Source: Chalciporus piperatus
Lineage: Eukaryota > Basidiomycota > Agaricomycetes > Boletales > Boletaceae
Length of the DNA stretch: 42,429 nt
Direction: 5' to 3'
NCBI GenBank assembly: GCA_038093975.1
Contig: JBBPTG010000207.1
Span: 1-42,429, forward strand
Shown here: in pieces, positions 10,670-19,656 of the stretch
Position numbering within the stretch: the first letter of the stretch is position 1
How the letters are laid out: every line of letters starts with the position of its first letter
Made by a program: the position numbers and the translations under genes
The notes under the pieces: model-generated
Seen by the model: the letters and a program-made list of their open reading frames with translations, nothing else
Databases searched by the model: none
What the model was told of the DNA's origin: nothing

Positions 10670-11037
10670 CCATGTCGAGCGCGGAAAAGGTCGCCAGCCC
10701 ATGGAAGAAGAGTCGCCCAATCTGCACCACTCTCGTACCGACCTCTCACACTGGACTCTCCCGAATCCCATCCGCAAGATGCCCTCACCCAGAGCAATCC
10801 TCTCGGTAAGTACAACTTGCCTTCAAGTTGTCGCCGTCTCATTCTTTACGCGCCAGGAAATCTCCAGTGAAAATGGCTGTCCCATCGAACGCGAGCGAGA
10901 CCGCGAACATTGTCGTCATGCTGAATGGCACCACCATCACACTATCTCATCCACCATTCTCTTGCTCGTCATCTCTCCCCCAGTGCCTGGCCCCTCGTCT
11001 TCTCCCCCTCGACTTGACTTCAACTCCCTCAACCTGA
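10670..11037 (+). pseudogene. Captured gene fragment, right inner arm
   Basis: On the plus strand MSSAEKVASPWKKSRPICT (from 10,671) matches the left-arm fragment, followed by a GTAAGT donor-like site near 10,806. Then SLRARKSPVKMAVPSNASE at 10,842-10,900 matches SVSVRNSPAKMAVPSS of the left arm. The frame closes at 11,037. Both copies being recognisable at protein level suggests that they were once coding, or that capture took place from two paralogues. Confidence 0.5.
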
Positions 11038-11039
11038 CA

Positions 11040-11275
11040 AACGGACCGGTACCCTCACTACCAACAAGCTCACCATTGACAAAGGGTATGGTATCATCAT
11101 CGAGCTCTGTGCGCAAGATAAAACTGACGAGATCGAGGACGAACAGGAAGCCGACATCGAGGAGTTTGCTACTCACTGTCTTCGCGTGCTCACTGTTGCT
11201 TATGAGGTGTTGGGTGGGGGTGACCCAAGGCTGAGGGTAACGGTTTTGAGCTCATAAGTCTACTCGCCATCTTTG
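11040..11275 (+). pseudogene. Captured P-type H+-ATPase fragment
   Basis: One frame from 11,041 reads RTGTLTTNKLTIDKGYG, the phosphorylation-site segment (DKTGTLTTN family signature, with the DK altered) of fungal plasma-membrane proton ATPases. It continues into ADIEEFATHCLRVLTVAYE VLGGGDP, resembling the nucleotide-binding region before the hinge (normally LRALAVAYEEL). These two blocks are far apart in a whole ATPase, so this is an internally deleted fragment. A frameshift then leads to a GNGFEL-like stretch in the next frame. It has no counterpart that I can see in the left inner arm. Confidence 0.65.
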
Positions 11276-12209
11276 TAAACCTCGGTGCCTCTCGAGCCCT
11301 CTCCCCACCTGTAAATACATTGTATTAGATATACAAATATATATTTTGCTGAAACTAACTCTATTAAATCTCTGGCTATTGGCCTCCTAGGACTTTGGGA
11401 TTTCTCGAGGATTAGAATTACTTGGCTTCTGTAATAATTGGCTTCTTGAACACTCGAGTTTCTGGATTCCTGAGTGACTAGGTTTCTGAGCCCAATGGTA
11501 TACTGGATGACTGGCTGACTGTCATACTGAGTAATTAGGCTACTGGAATCACTTGTCAACTGGACTACTGGGCTACTAGGTGACTGGATTATTGGATTAC
11601 TGGATTACTGGACTACTGGAGCACTGAGTGACTGGATTACTGGATTACTGGAATCACTTGTCAATTGGGCTACTGGGCTACTGGATTGCTGAAGTACTTG
11701 ACTACTGGATTACTGGACTACTGGATGACTGGATGGCTGGATGACTGGAGCACTGCCACACTGAACTGACTGGGTGACTGGACCACTGGAGCACTGCCAC
11801 ACTGAATTGACTGGGTGACTGGACCACTGGAGCACTGCCACACTGAATTGACTGGGTGACTGGACCACTGGACTACTGAGTGACTGAGATGACTGGATGA
11901 TTGGAGCACTTGGCCACTGGGCCACTGGGACTATTGAAATGACTTGGTGACTGGATGACTGGATGACTGGGACCACTGAAATAACTTGGTGACTGGATGA
12001 CTGGATGACTGAAACTACTGAGGTTACTGGAGCACTGACTCACTGGACTACTGGATGACTGAGACTATTGGATGACTGGAACACTTGATTACTGGATGAC
12101 TGAGACTACTGAATGCCTGGGGCACTTGGCTACTGGCTCACTTGTCTGACTGGCTCCAGTCAGACAAGTAAGCTCCAGTCATTTCAGACTTTTTACAGTC
12201 TTGCTGATG
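11276..12209 (-). repeat. Right arm of palindrome 2 (CAGTNNNN octamer array)
   Basis: Inverted copy of 8,719-9,652 with only occasional differences (for example a C/T change in GCATCCAG against GCATTCAG near the outer end). Confidence 0.85.
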
Positions 12210-12582
<373 letters not shown>

Positions 12583-12592
12583 CGGAGCACGG

Positions 12593-14790
12593 TCAGGGCC
12601 GGAGGAGGTACAATTCCTCCTCGAGCTCTCCGTTGAGATATGCGGTGGAAACGTCCATTTGATCCAGTTCCAAGTTATGCTTCGCGGCAAGAGCAATGAT
12701 GGTCCGGACGGAATCGAGGTTTGCTACGGGAGCGAATACTTCCTGATAGTCAACTCCTTCGCGCTGGGTAAAGCCTCGAGCAACAATCCGGACCTTGTAT
12801 CGTTCGATCATGCCGTTCTGATCGCGTTTGATGCGGAACACGGGCTTGGAAGTGATCGGATTGACTCCGGATGCAATGGGGACGGTTTCGTAGACATGGT
12901 TGGTGTTTAAGCTGAGGAGTTCCTCCTCAACAGCGGATCTCCACTGGTCTGCGTTAGGACCTGCATACGCTTCCTTGATAGTGTTAGGAAGGTGTTCTCC
13001 CTGGGTTGCGTCAGCGGCTCCTGCAAAGATATGCTCCTGGAGCCTTTCCTGAGAGGCGTAGAATGCTCCTGGAATGTCCAAATCTGGATCCGGAGCTTCC
13101 GCGTTTTCGGAAAGTACTTCCGCAGGGGGTTCCAGTTGTTCCTGTTGGACATCCTGGCGTTCAGCTCGACGTGCAGCTTCCTCATCAAGGGTGCGCTGGT
13201 AGTCTCGATTCCGGTTTGCTGTTTGACGGTTCCGATTGCTCCTTCGAACTCCTGCTACGACTTGTGCAGGAGGTCGTTCCGGAGATGGACTTCGAACTGG
13301 AGCAGCAGGGGCAGGAACAGGAATAGGAACGGGAATGGGAGCAGGACGAGGGGCAGGAGCAGGAGCAGGAGGTTCCGGACCTATGTGGAGTTGACCCAAG
13401 CGGTCGACGAGATCCTCGACGGAATGATCTGGAGGTATGAGATCGTCTCCCACTGGTCCTGGAAGGGCTGGAGGTACAGGAATGTTGTCCTCCTCGGATT
13501 CCTCAGGTTCCGGCTGATGGAGACGCTGAGGAACAAGTCCCTCCCACTGACCCTCAGCAGGGAGATTTCTCCAAGGTGCGGAGTCCGCTTCAGAGATGGT
13601 TCCGGACTCATTGAAGGTGACATGTTGACTGGAGATGATGGTACAGCGTTCGATATCGAGGAGCTTGTATGCCTGTTGCCCATAGGTATATCCAAGCATG
13701 ATACATTTCCGTCCATGGCTCCGGAACTTTCCTCCACGCAAATCCTTCGGGATGTGAGCATAGGCAGAACATCCGAAAGGACGGAAGAGGGTCGGATCGA
13801 CTTTCCGTTTGAAAAGGGTCTGGTAGAGATTCGCTCCTTGGAGCGCGGACGTTGGACTCCTGGATGTAACATAGGCTGCAGTGGCCATAGCGTCAGCCCA
13901 GAAGGATTTAGGAAGTTTGGACTCCTCGAGCATGGTATTGGCGAGCGAGGATAGAGTTTGGTTCATCCGTTCCGCGAGTCCGTTTTGCTCTGGAGTATAA
14001 GGAGCGGGCATCTCCTGAAGGGTTCCATCTTTCCGGAGTTGGTTCCGGAAGTCCTGTCCGGTGTACTCGCCACCCCCATCGCTCCTAAGGAACTGGACAT
14101 GCGCCTCAGACAACTCCTCCTGTTCGACCTCAGCCTTGAAGAAGGCCTTTACGTCTACCTTCCACTGGTTGTATGTGGCTAGGACATCGCTCTTCTTCTT
14201 CAGGAAGTAGATCCAAGGGAAACGGGAGAAGTCGTCGACGATTAGGAGCCAGAACCGGAATCCTTCCCTGGACTGTGGAGTTATAGGACCTCCAACATCC
14301 GTGTGGACTACTTGGAGTGCATGCGTAGCTCGGGGTCTTTCCAGTAGCTCGAACGGAAGCTTCTTCATCTTTCCAAGGACGCAGGACTCACAGAATTCCG
14401 GAGTTCCAGAAAGCGTGTCAATCCCTTGGAGTTGACCATGCCTGATCATATGCTGAATCCGTGGGATGGAGATGTGTCCCATGCGTCGATGGAGGAGGTT
14501 GATATCCACAGTGGCATGCGCAGCCTCCGGAGTGAGCATCGGAGTGGCTTCCGCGTGATACAAACCCTCCTTGTGTGTTCCAACGATGATGGGAACAGGC
14601 CCCTTTCGGATGTGGCAGATGGAGGAGTTCGCAGGAAAGAGGGTGGATAGTCCAGCATTGGACAGGCGATGGACGGAGATGAGAGAAATCCGGAAGTCTG
14701 GAATGAGGAGGACATTGCTTAGGATGACCTCAAACGTCTTCCCTTTGACAGTGGAGCGAAGTGGAACGGATCCAATTCCGATCGCGGTGT
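12593..14790 (-). pseudogene. Copia-type polyprotein: protease end, integrase and RT N-terminus
   Basis: The minus-strand open frame 14,563-12,593 (656 codons) begins with the integrase zinc module (HRRMGHISIPRIQHMI ... CESCVLGKMKKLPF). The catalytic core follows, with D of VVHTDVGGPI, D of LRSDGGGEYTG and E of YTPEQNGLAERMNQTL (D,D35E). A Pro-rich spacer comes next, then the RT start (VARGFTQREGVDYQEVFAPV, LDQMDVSTAYLNGELEEELYL). Upstream codons to about 14,790 continue the protease-integrase linker (FRISLISVHRLSNAGL) without a usual Gag. The element is truncated on both sides. Copia polyproteins are usually about 1,400 residues, so roughly half remains. Confidence 0.85.
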
Positions 14791-14799
14791 AGGGAACGC

Positions 14800-15545
14800 A
14801 TATTCCCTACGCTTGCAGCCGGCGTTCTACCCCCATTTCCCATTCTCAACATTCCTCGACGTCTTTCCTCCCTTTCCGTTTATGTCCCAACCTCTTCCGC
14901 CGCACTTACAGCGTTCCGTCCCTATCACGTTCCGTTCCCGTCGTTCCGTGGTACACGGAAACCACGGATCGTTTGTTTTGTTCACAGGTATCGTCCTCCG
15001 TGTCCCCGGAAACCGTTGTCCAGGTATGAGATGATTCGCTGGTAAGCTTCCTTTTCATTCCACGTCCTCTAACCTTGCTATGCGTCCTTACTGTCGCACT
15101 TTCCTTACTTTTACTCATCCTTTTCGTCTTGTCATCTATCCTGTCTATACTTAGTCCAGTACTGTCACTTAGCGTTCTGTCGCTATCAGAGTCTCGGGTA
15201 TGCCCGGACTATAAAAGACTGTACTTTGCTTATTTTGAAGCGACCTTTCTTTTCTCCACGCAACAACCTCTCTCTCTAAAACTCCGGAACCTTCGTCCAC
15301 ACTTTCCGTCCGTTCTTACCTTCGTTCCACTAGTCCTAACCGCAAGGAAGTGGTCCGGAACATCCGTTTGTTCGTACGGAACATCATTTTCCAGTTCTTC
15401 AACGGTTTGGTACGCCGGAAACGAGTCCTTTTGCTTGTCTTCATTCCCTGGAATCCCTTTAGGGTCGAACTTATCGTACCCTTCTTTATCTTTTGCTACT
15501 AACCTTCTCGGGATTTCTATTCCTACAGAGGGTTTAGCTTTCTTA
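14800..15545. other. Unassigned repeat-like spacer between opposed copia pieces
   Basis: This is a pyrimidine-rich stretch with no convincing protein. A CTATAAAAGA box at about 15,208 with a TTTCTCCACG stretch downstream resembles an LTR promoter, and GTAGGGAACGCATATTCCCTAC at 14,790-14,811 is a perfect inverted repeat at the edge of the copia homology. It may be a solo LTR or the leader of another element. Confidence 0.35.
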
Positions 15546-15549
15546 CACC

Positions 15550-16152
15550 GCACCCAAGATGTGCCATTGGGAAGCTGCAAAGCGTGTCCTCCGTTACATT
15601 CGAGCAACTTCAGACATGGAACTTCGGTATGACGGAACTGATGTGTCCTTGGATCAGGACTTCCATGGATACTCTGACGCTGGATGGTCGCAGGACCCGG
15701 ACAACTCCCGTTCCACTTCCGGATTCCTTTTTCTCAGCAATCGCGGTGCCATTTCCTGGTCCAGCAAACAGCAGAGCATGGTCGCACTGTCTACCACAGA
15801 ATCAGAGTACATCGGACTCAGTCTCGCTGGACAGCACCTTGCTTGGCTCCGGACCTTCTTTGCGGAGATTGGACATCCTCAGAAGGGCCCAACAACGCTC
15901 AACTGCGATAACCAGGCCGCCATCATCCTTTCCCGTGATCCTCAGTTCCGAGCTCGAACCAAGCATATCAAACGGAAGTACCACTTCGTCCGGGACGACT
16001 TGGTTGCGACCGGAGAAGCCGTTATCCAATATGTTCCTACTGGGGACATGGTTGCTGACATCCTTACCAAGCCTCTTGTCAGGGAGCAACACTGGAAGTT
16101 CGTTCGTGGGATGGGATTACGATTGCGCTCGAGTGGGAGTGTCAAAATATAG
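15550..16152 (+). pseudogene. Copia RNase H domain fragment, opposite orientation
   Basis: The plus-strand frame from 15,559 encodes HWEAAKRVLRYIRATSD, then the RNase H core: Asp in GYSDAGWSQD, Glu in STTESEYIGL, Asp in LNCDNQAAI, and the tail TKHIKRKYHFVRD...VADILTKPL that closes copia polyproteins. It is the C-terminal part missing from the minus-strand copia piece, but it lies on the other strand and starts abruptly, so it is either from a second copy of the same family or moved by inversion. A GGGAG purine block and a probable LTR follow directly. Confidence 0.85.
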
Positions 16153-16676
16153 TCCAATCCGTGCCTATCCGCTCCTTTCCGCTTCCGGATAGGGGCTATC
16201 CGGAACCGGATACTTCCGGATGCATTCCGTGTTTAATCCGACGTTTCCGATGTCCGGAACGCACGGAAACATCTCCGGATTCGTTGGAACGGATCCCTTT
16301 TACATTCGTATGTTCTCCTATATGTCATTCACTTGTCTATTCCCTTTCGTGACATCTCTGTTCACCATTCACCCTTTCTATTCTTATCCATGTCAAGTCC
16401 TTGACATTCCTTGATCCTTTTGCACCCGGAATCGGTCATTCCGGACCGGAATCACGTTGGATCGTTCCGAGCACATCTCCACCCATTTACTTAAACTCCT
16501 CGTCTCACTTCCAGAGCGCCTCAGTCATTTCCGCCTCTCTTAGGCATCGGCTGAGGTGAGTATTTACTTTCTTTACTTAGTTCCTTTACTTATTTGAGTT
16601 GTACCTAGTTCGTTTAGGTGAATATAGTCGTTTCCGCCTCTCTTAGGCATCGGCTGAGTTCGTTTAGTTTTCACAC
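16139..16676 (+). repeat. Probable 3' LTR of the copia piece
   Basis: The RNase H frame is followed by GAGTGGGAG (polypurine-like) and TGTCAAAATATAG, an LTR-like start overlapping the end of the frame. The right limit is set where the Ngaro homology begins (16,677), near TTTTCACA. A direct repeat of about 29 bp, TTTCCGCCTCTCTTAGGCAT and onward, occurs at 16,529 and 16,631. No second copy of this LTR is in the window, so the ends are provisional. Confidence 0.45.
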
Positions 16677-17760
16677 ATGGAGGGTTTTCCAGTTGGGAAG
16701 GAGTCTCCAGGCTCGCCATCTTTCCCCAATGACAATGCCGATTCCAATGCTAGAACTGGCATCGGAGAACGCACGCAGGTGTGATGCGGATAGGTTCTTG
16801 ATGGGGAAGGCACAGTCCTCGCTGAATTCATCAAAGGTGCCGTCGTCGCGTGAGGCTCCGCTAAACCAGATTCGTGATCCCGTGTGTCTCATGCCTGTTT
16901 GCTTTATGTCATTTTTCCATCGCTGTCTGGCGAGGTTGTAATCTTCCAGTTGATCGCGTGGAATTCTGAAGAAAACGTGATCGTCCACCCATTTGTCTAG
17001 GGGTCCGATCCCGTTTGCTCGCAGAATTTCTGCTCCGGCGTCTGCAATTTGTCCATATGCTCCGCATGACGGGGAGGCACCAAAGGCTATGCAGGTGTCA
17101 ATACAGGCGTGTGAGCTTGACGTGCGTACCACAGCTGCCGGCCATTGGGAGAAATGCAGGGGAATTGTTCTGTAGGCTTCCGCCACATCGCGGGTTGCTG
17201 CTTGCGTGCCTGGGGGAAGCCGAGAAATTAGGAGGTATATGGTAGAAAACTTTCCCCAGGTGCACGGGAAAAGTTCGGCTGTAATGGCTTGATTTATGGA
17301 TGGATTGGGAAATTGTGACGAGGGAGATAGCGGGAAGGAGAAATTCTGTATTAGTCTGAATTTGCCCGGGCGACCGGGTTTAGGGATCATGGAAAGAGGC
17401 GAAGACTGGTATGGGCCTATGACACTTTCTATGGTGGAAAGCGGATACGGGCCAATGTATCTGCCCTTGGAGATTTCTTTATTTACAATCTCGTTGAACT
17501 CAACGGAATAAAGAGAAATAGTGGTGCTATTCGGGGGGTTCTGTACACGGGGAATGACTGGATATCCTACGACGAAGCCCTGATGAAGCCCTTCGGGGAT
17601 TAAGCGAAAACGATCTAGAAGTCCTGCTTGCTTTAGGGCTTGCTCCCAGGCAATAGGTCTATACGGTGTTTGCGGATGAAGCCTTCTGCGCCCGAGGGCA
17701 GTTGCTAGCTCCGTGTGTAGAAGCTCCGCAGCCGGAGCAGGCATGCATGAAATCATGTTT
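16671..17760 (-). pseudogene. Ngaro/DIRS-like reverse transcriptase-RNase H, 3' truncated
   Basis: The minus-strand frame encodes TPYRPIAWEQALKQAGLLDR, GPYQSSPLSMIPKPGRPGKF, the RT block RDVAEAYRTIPLHFSQWPA, the active-site KWVDDHVFFRI, and an RNase H start AFSDASSSIGIGIVIGERW. This combination is characteristic of tyrosine-recombinase retrotransposons of Agaricomycetes. The frame stops at LPNWKTLHV where it meets the copia LTR, so the rest of RNase H and the tyrosine recombinase are missing. The same frame stays open upstream to 18,266, but there the coding sense belongs to the overlapping zinc-finger ORF, so I place the RT start near 17,760. Reassignment to another DIRS family is possible. 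Confidence 0.75.
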
Positions 17761-18159
17761 TTCATAGCATCCTTTCTCTCGTTGCCAATAGGAGCAGAGT
17801 AGTGCGCCTCCGTCTCGGACGCGTAAGGCTTTGTTGACTCGTTCGCAGTAGGTTGCATGTTGATTGTCCCAGGTGCGTTTGGCTGGGCACTCGACGACTG
17901 GTACTTTGTGTTTCTCACGCCCGAGACAGACTGCGCAGACGGGGAGGACTGTTGGGGTGTCGCTGGTGGAACCCGATAGAAAGGAATTGGCTGTTGGTTC
18001 TGGCCGAAATGTGCGGGGTCTTTTGGCCGACGAGTCTGCCGCGTCTCTGGATGGTGGGGACATGGGACGTTTCGAGAGGCTGGGATTGCGAGAGTGGGAA
18101 GGTTTGTGATAGGAAGAGGGTGGATCAGCGTGAGAGAAGCTGCTGCTGCTGTTGGCCAC
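17659..18159 (-). CDS. Zinc-knuckle Gag-like ORF of the Ngaro-like element
   Basis: 166 codons. A Ser/Pro-rich basic N-terminus (residues 1-60) is followed by Cys/His clusters: CAVC, CPAKRTW, CERVNKAL, CSYWQREKGCYEKHDFMH, ACSGCGASTHGASNC. The last is a CCHC-like knuckle. It ends just before the RT segment, in a different frame, suggesting overlap or frameshift-linked expression. It probably binds the element RNA. Confidence 0.6.
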   Translation of the reverse strand: MANSSSSFSHADPPSSYHKPSHSRNPSLSKRPMSPPSRDAADSSAKRPRTFRPEPTANSFLSGSTSDTPTVLPVCAVCLGREKHKVPVVECPAKRTWDNQHATYCERVNKALRVRDGGALLCSYWQREKGCYEKHDFMHACSGCGASTHGASNCPRAQKASSANTV

Positions 18160-18224
18160 GCGGTCGTTGACCTATTAAGCGGATAGGTGGATACAGCGTG
18201 GCCACAGGTCGTTTGGCGGGATGA

Positions 18225-18395
18225 CCGACACGCCAGGTAAAAATTTGCGAGATGATGACACGCCAATTTTTAGACACCCGCGAGATGACGACACGCCAGG
18301 TTAGACATCAGCGAGATGACGACACGCCGAGTGGACACCAGCGAGATGACGACACACCACATCCAACATTGGCAAGATGACGACGTGCCCAATGA
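18225..18395. repeat. Tandem repeat of about 31 bp between Ngaro ORF1 and ORF2
   Basis: GCGAGATGACGACACGCC recurs about five times with variable spacers such as GGTTAGACATCA and GAGTGGACACCA. It occupies the spacer of the element. Confidence 0.8.
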
Positions 18396-18564
18396 TATCC
18401 GCGTTTGGCCGAGCGAGACCAAATGGATGTGAAGAGCCCGCGTCCCGGAAGTGACCGTATGGGTGGTGACCCGCGTACGGGTTCGGGATGGGCATGAAAC
18501 GAAATGGGGAGGGAAGAGAAGAAAGGGATGCGAGTGGGGAAATGGTAGGGGGAAACAAAATTTG

Positions 18565-19470
18565 TCAGGCGAGCGATTCGCCGGTAGGATAAGTACGCAC
18601 CGTTTTCACTGCGTCAATCTTGGCCAAGTACGCATTGTCCATCAGTTCTTGGTGGTAAATCTCCAGGCGCCTCTGGTCTAAGGGTAGCAGACTGAACGAT
18701 GCTGGTGTGCCAATTGTCTTGTGCCAATCTTTCCGAATCCTGCCTTGGTAGATGAGGAGCACTCGTTTCCTGAACTCGCTGGGGTCGTGACGCCATTCGT
18801 GAGTCTCTAGCGCGAGCCAGAAGTTTCGGACCATCGTGATGCGCTCCTCCGACCAATCTTGTTGGTGCATGGCGTTGAGCATGCAGTAGTTTGCTTGGCT
18901 GAACTCCTCCCATGTGAGGTGTTCGTCTTTGACCTTGCACTCTTTGGCTTTGATGGAGGCTGCGGTTTGAAAGACGGGGCCCGAGTCCGATTGGACTAGC
19001 GTGAGGACGTCGTCCTCGGTGGAAGCGGTGTCGTCCTCAGCCTCGCGGATGCCTTTGTTCGTGAACGGATGAAGCGGAACATACTCTCCTTTGCGAAGCT
19101 TGTTTAGGGCGTGCTGCGGGGGGAGCAGCAAAGCAGTAGCGGGTAAGGGTCTGTTTGGAATGGCGACAAACTTGTTTTTGAACTTCTTGCGTTCTTCTTG
19201 CTTGGCTTGCTCCTCCTCCTGGAGGCTAAGGATACGCTGCCTCTCAGCTTCTTGAATAGCCTCCTCGATGGCTAAACGCCTGGCTTCGGCTTCCTCAGCG
19301 CGTTCTCTATCCCATTTTCCAATGGCTCTGGCCTGGTTGAAGTTCCAGATGGTTCTGAGAATTGCAGCGGCTTCTTCCTCTGTTTTGCCTTCGACCGTGA
19401 AAACCAGCCGGGCTTCGGTGAACTCTGGTGACATGTAGTCTGGGGCCTCTTCGTCATGAGGGTTGGCCAT
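18565..19470 (-). CDS. Ngaro-like element ORF1 (Gag-like, coiled coil)
   Basis: 301 codons, ATG at 19,470. An acidic N-terminus is followed by a Glu/Arg-rich coiled coil (residues about 55-100: RERAEEAEARRLAIEEAIQE). The C-terminal domain has WEEFSQANYCMLNAM, WLALETHEWRHDPSEFRKRV and LLIYQGRIRKDWHKTI, which I know as a conserved block of the first ORF in fungal Ngaro-type retrotransposons. It lies upstream of the zinc-knuckle and RT frames on the same strand, in the expected order. The frame is intact. Its job in the element (RNA packaging) is inferred. Confidence 0.65.
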   Translation of the reverse strand: MANPHDEEAPDYMSPEFTEARLVFTVEGKTEEEAAAILRTIWNFNQARAIGKWDRERAEEAEARRLAIEEAIQEAERQRILSLQEEEQAKQEERKKFKNKFVAIPNRPLPATALLLPPQHALNKLRKGEYVPLHPFTNKGIREAEDDTASTEDDVLTLVQSDSGPVFQTAASIKAKECKVKDEHLTWEEFSQANYCMLNAMHQQDWSEERITMVRNFWLALETHEWRHDPSEFRKRVLLIYQGRIRKDWHKTIGTPASFSLLPLDQRRLEIYHQELMDNAYLAKIDAVKTVRTYPTGESLA

Positions 19471-19655
19471 AGTGGTTATGATTTTAGGGAGAAACTTTGT
19501 TGAATAGACAGATGACGACTGAAAGAAACTAGAGACTGATGCTCTGCGCGAGTGAAGGAGGTGGCAGGAAGCAAAGAAGAACGTGCCACCTCGCTTCGCT
19601 TTCGCGCAGACCTCATCCTACGCCACCTCGTGCCTCGGCTTACGTAGGATACCAA
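19471..19655 (-). repeat. 5' terminal region of the Ngaro-like element
   Basis: These bases lie between the ORF1 start and the first WD40 sequence of gene copy A. Such elements have split direct repeats rather than LTRs and make no target duplication; the matching repeat is lost with the 3' end, so the boundary is defined only by where WD40 homology starts. Confidence 0.5.
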
Positions 19656-19656
19656 T

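Larger units (their letters stand above)
8719..12209. mobile_element. Second giant palindromic element, 3,491 bp, with octamer-repeat arms and captured gene fragments
   Basis: The ends CATCAGCAAGACTGTAAAAA (8,719) and its complement (ending at 12,209) define arms with constant coordinate sum 20,928 over about 930 bp per side (8,719-9,652 and about 11,276-12,209). The arms differ by few bases and consist mostly of CAGTNNNN octamers. The inner arms (about 9,653-11,275) are a diverged inverted pair built from a host-like gene fragment, out of register by about 50 bp. No transposase is seen. I find no target duplication: the left neighbour is LINE, the right neighbour copia. It may be a fold-back transposon that later took part in a rearrangement. 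Confidence 0.75.

Noticed and set aside
12992..13954. 320-codon plus-strand frame
   Set aside because: Antisense shadow of the copia integrase frame.
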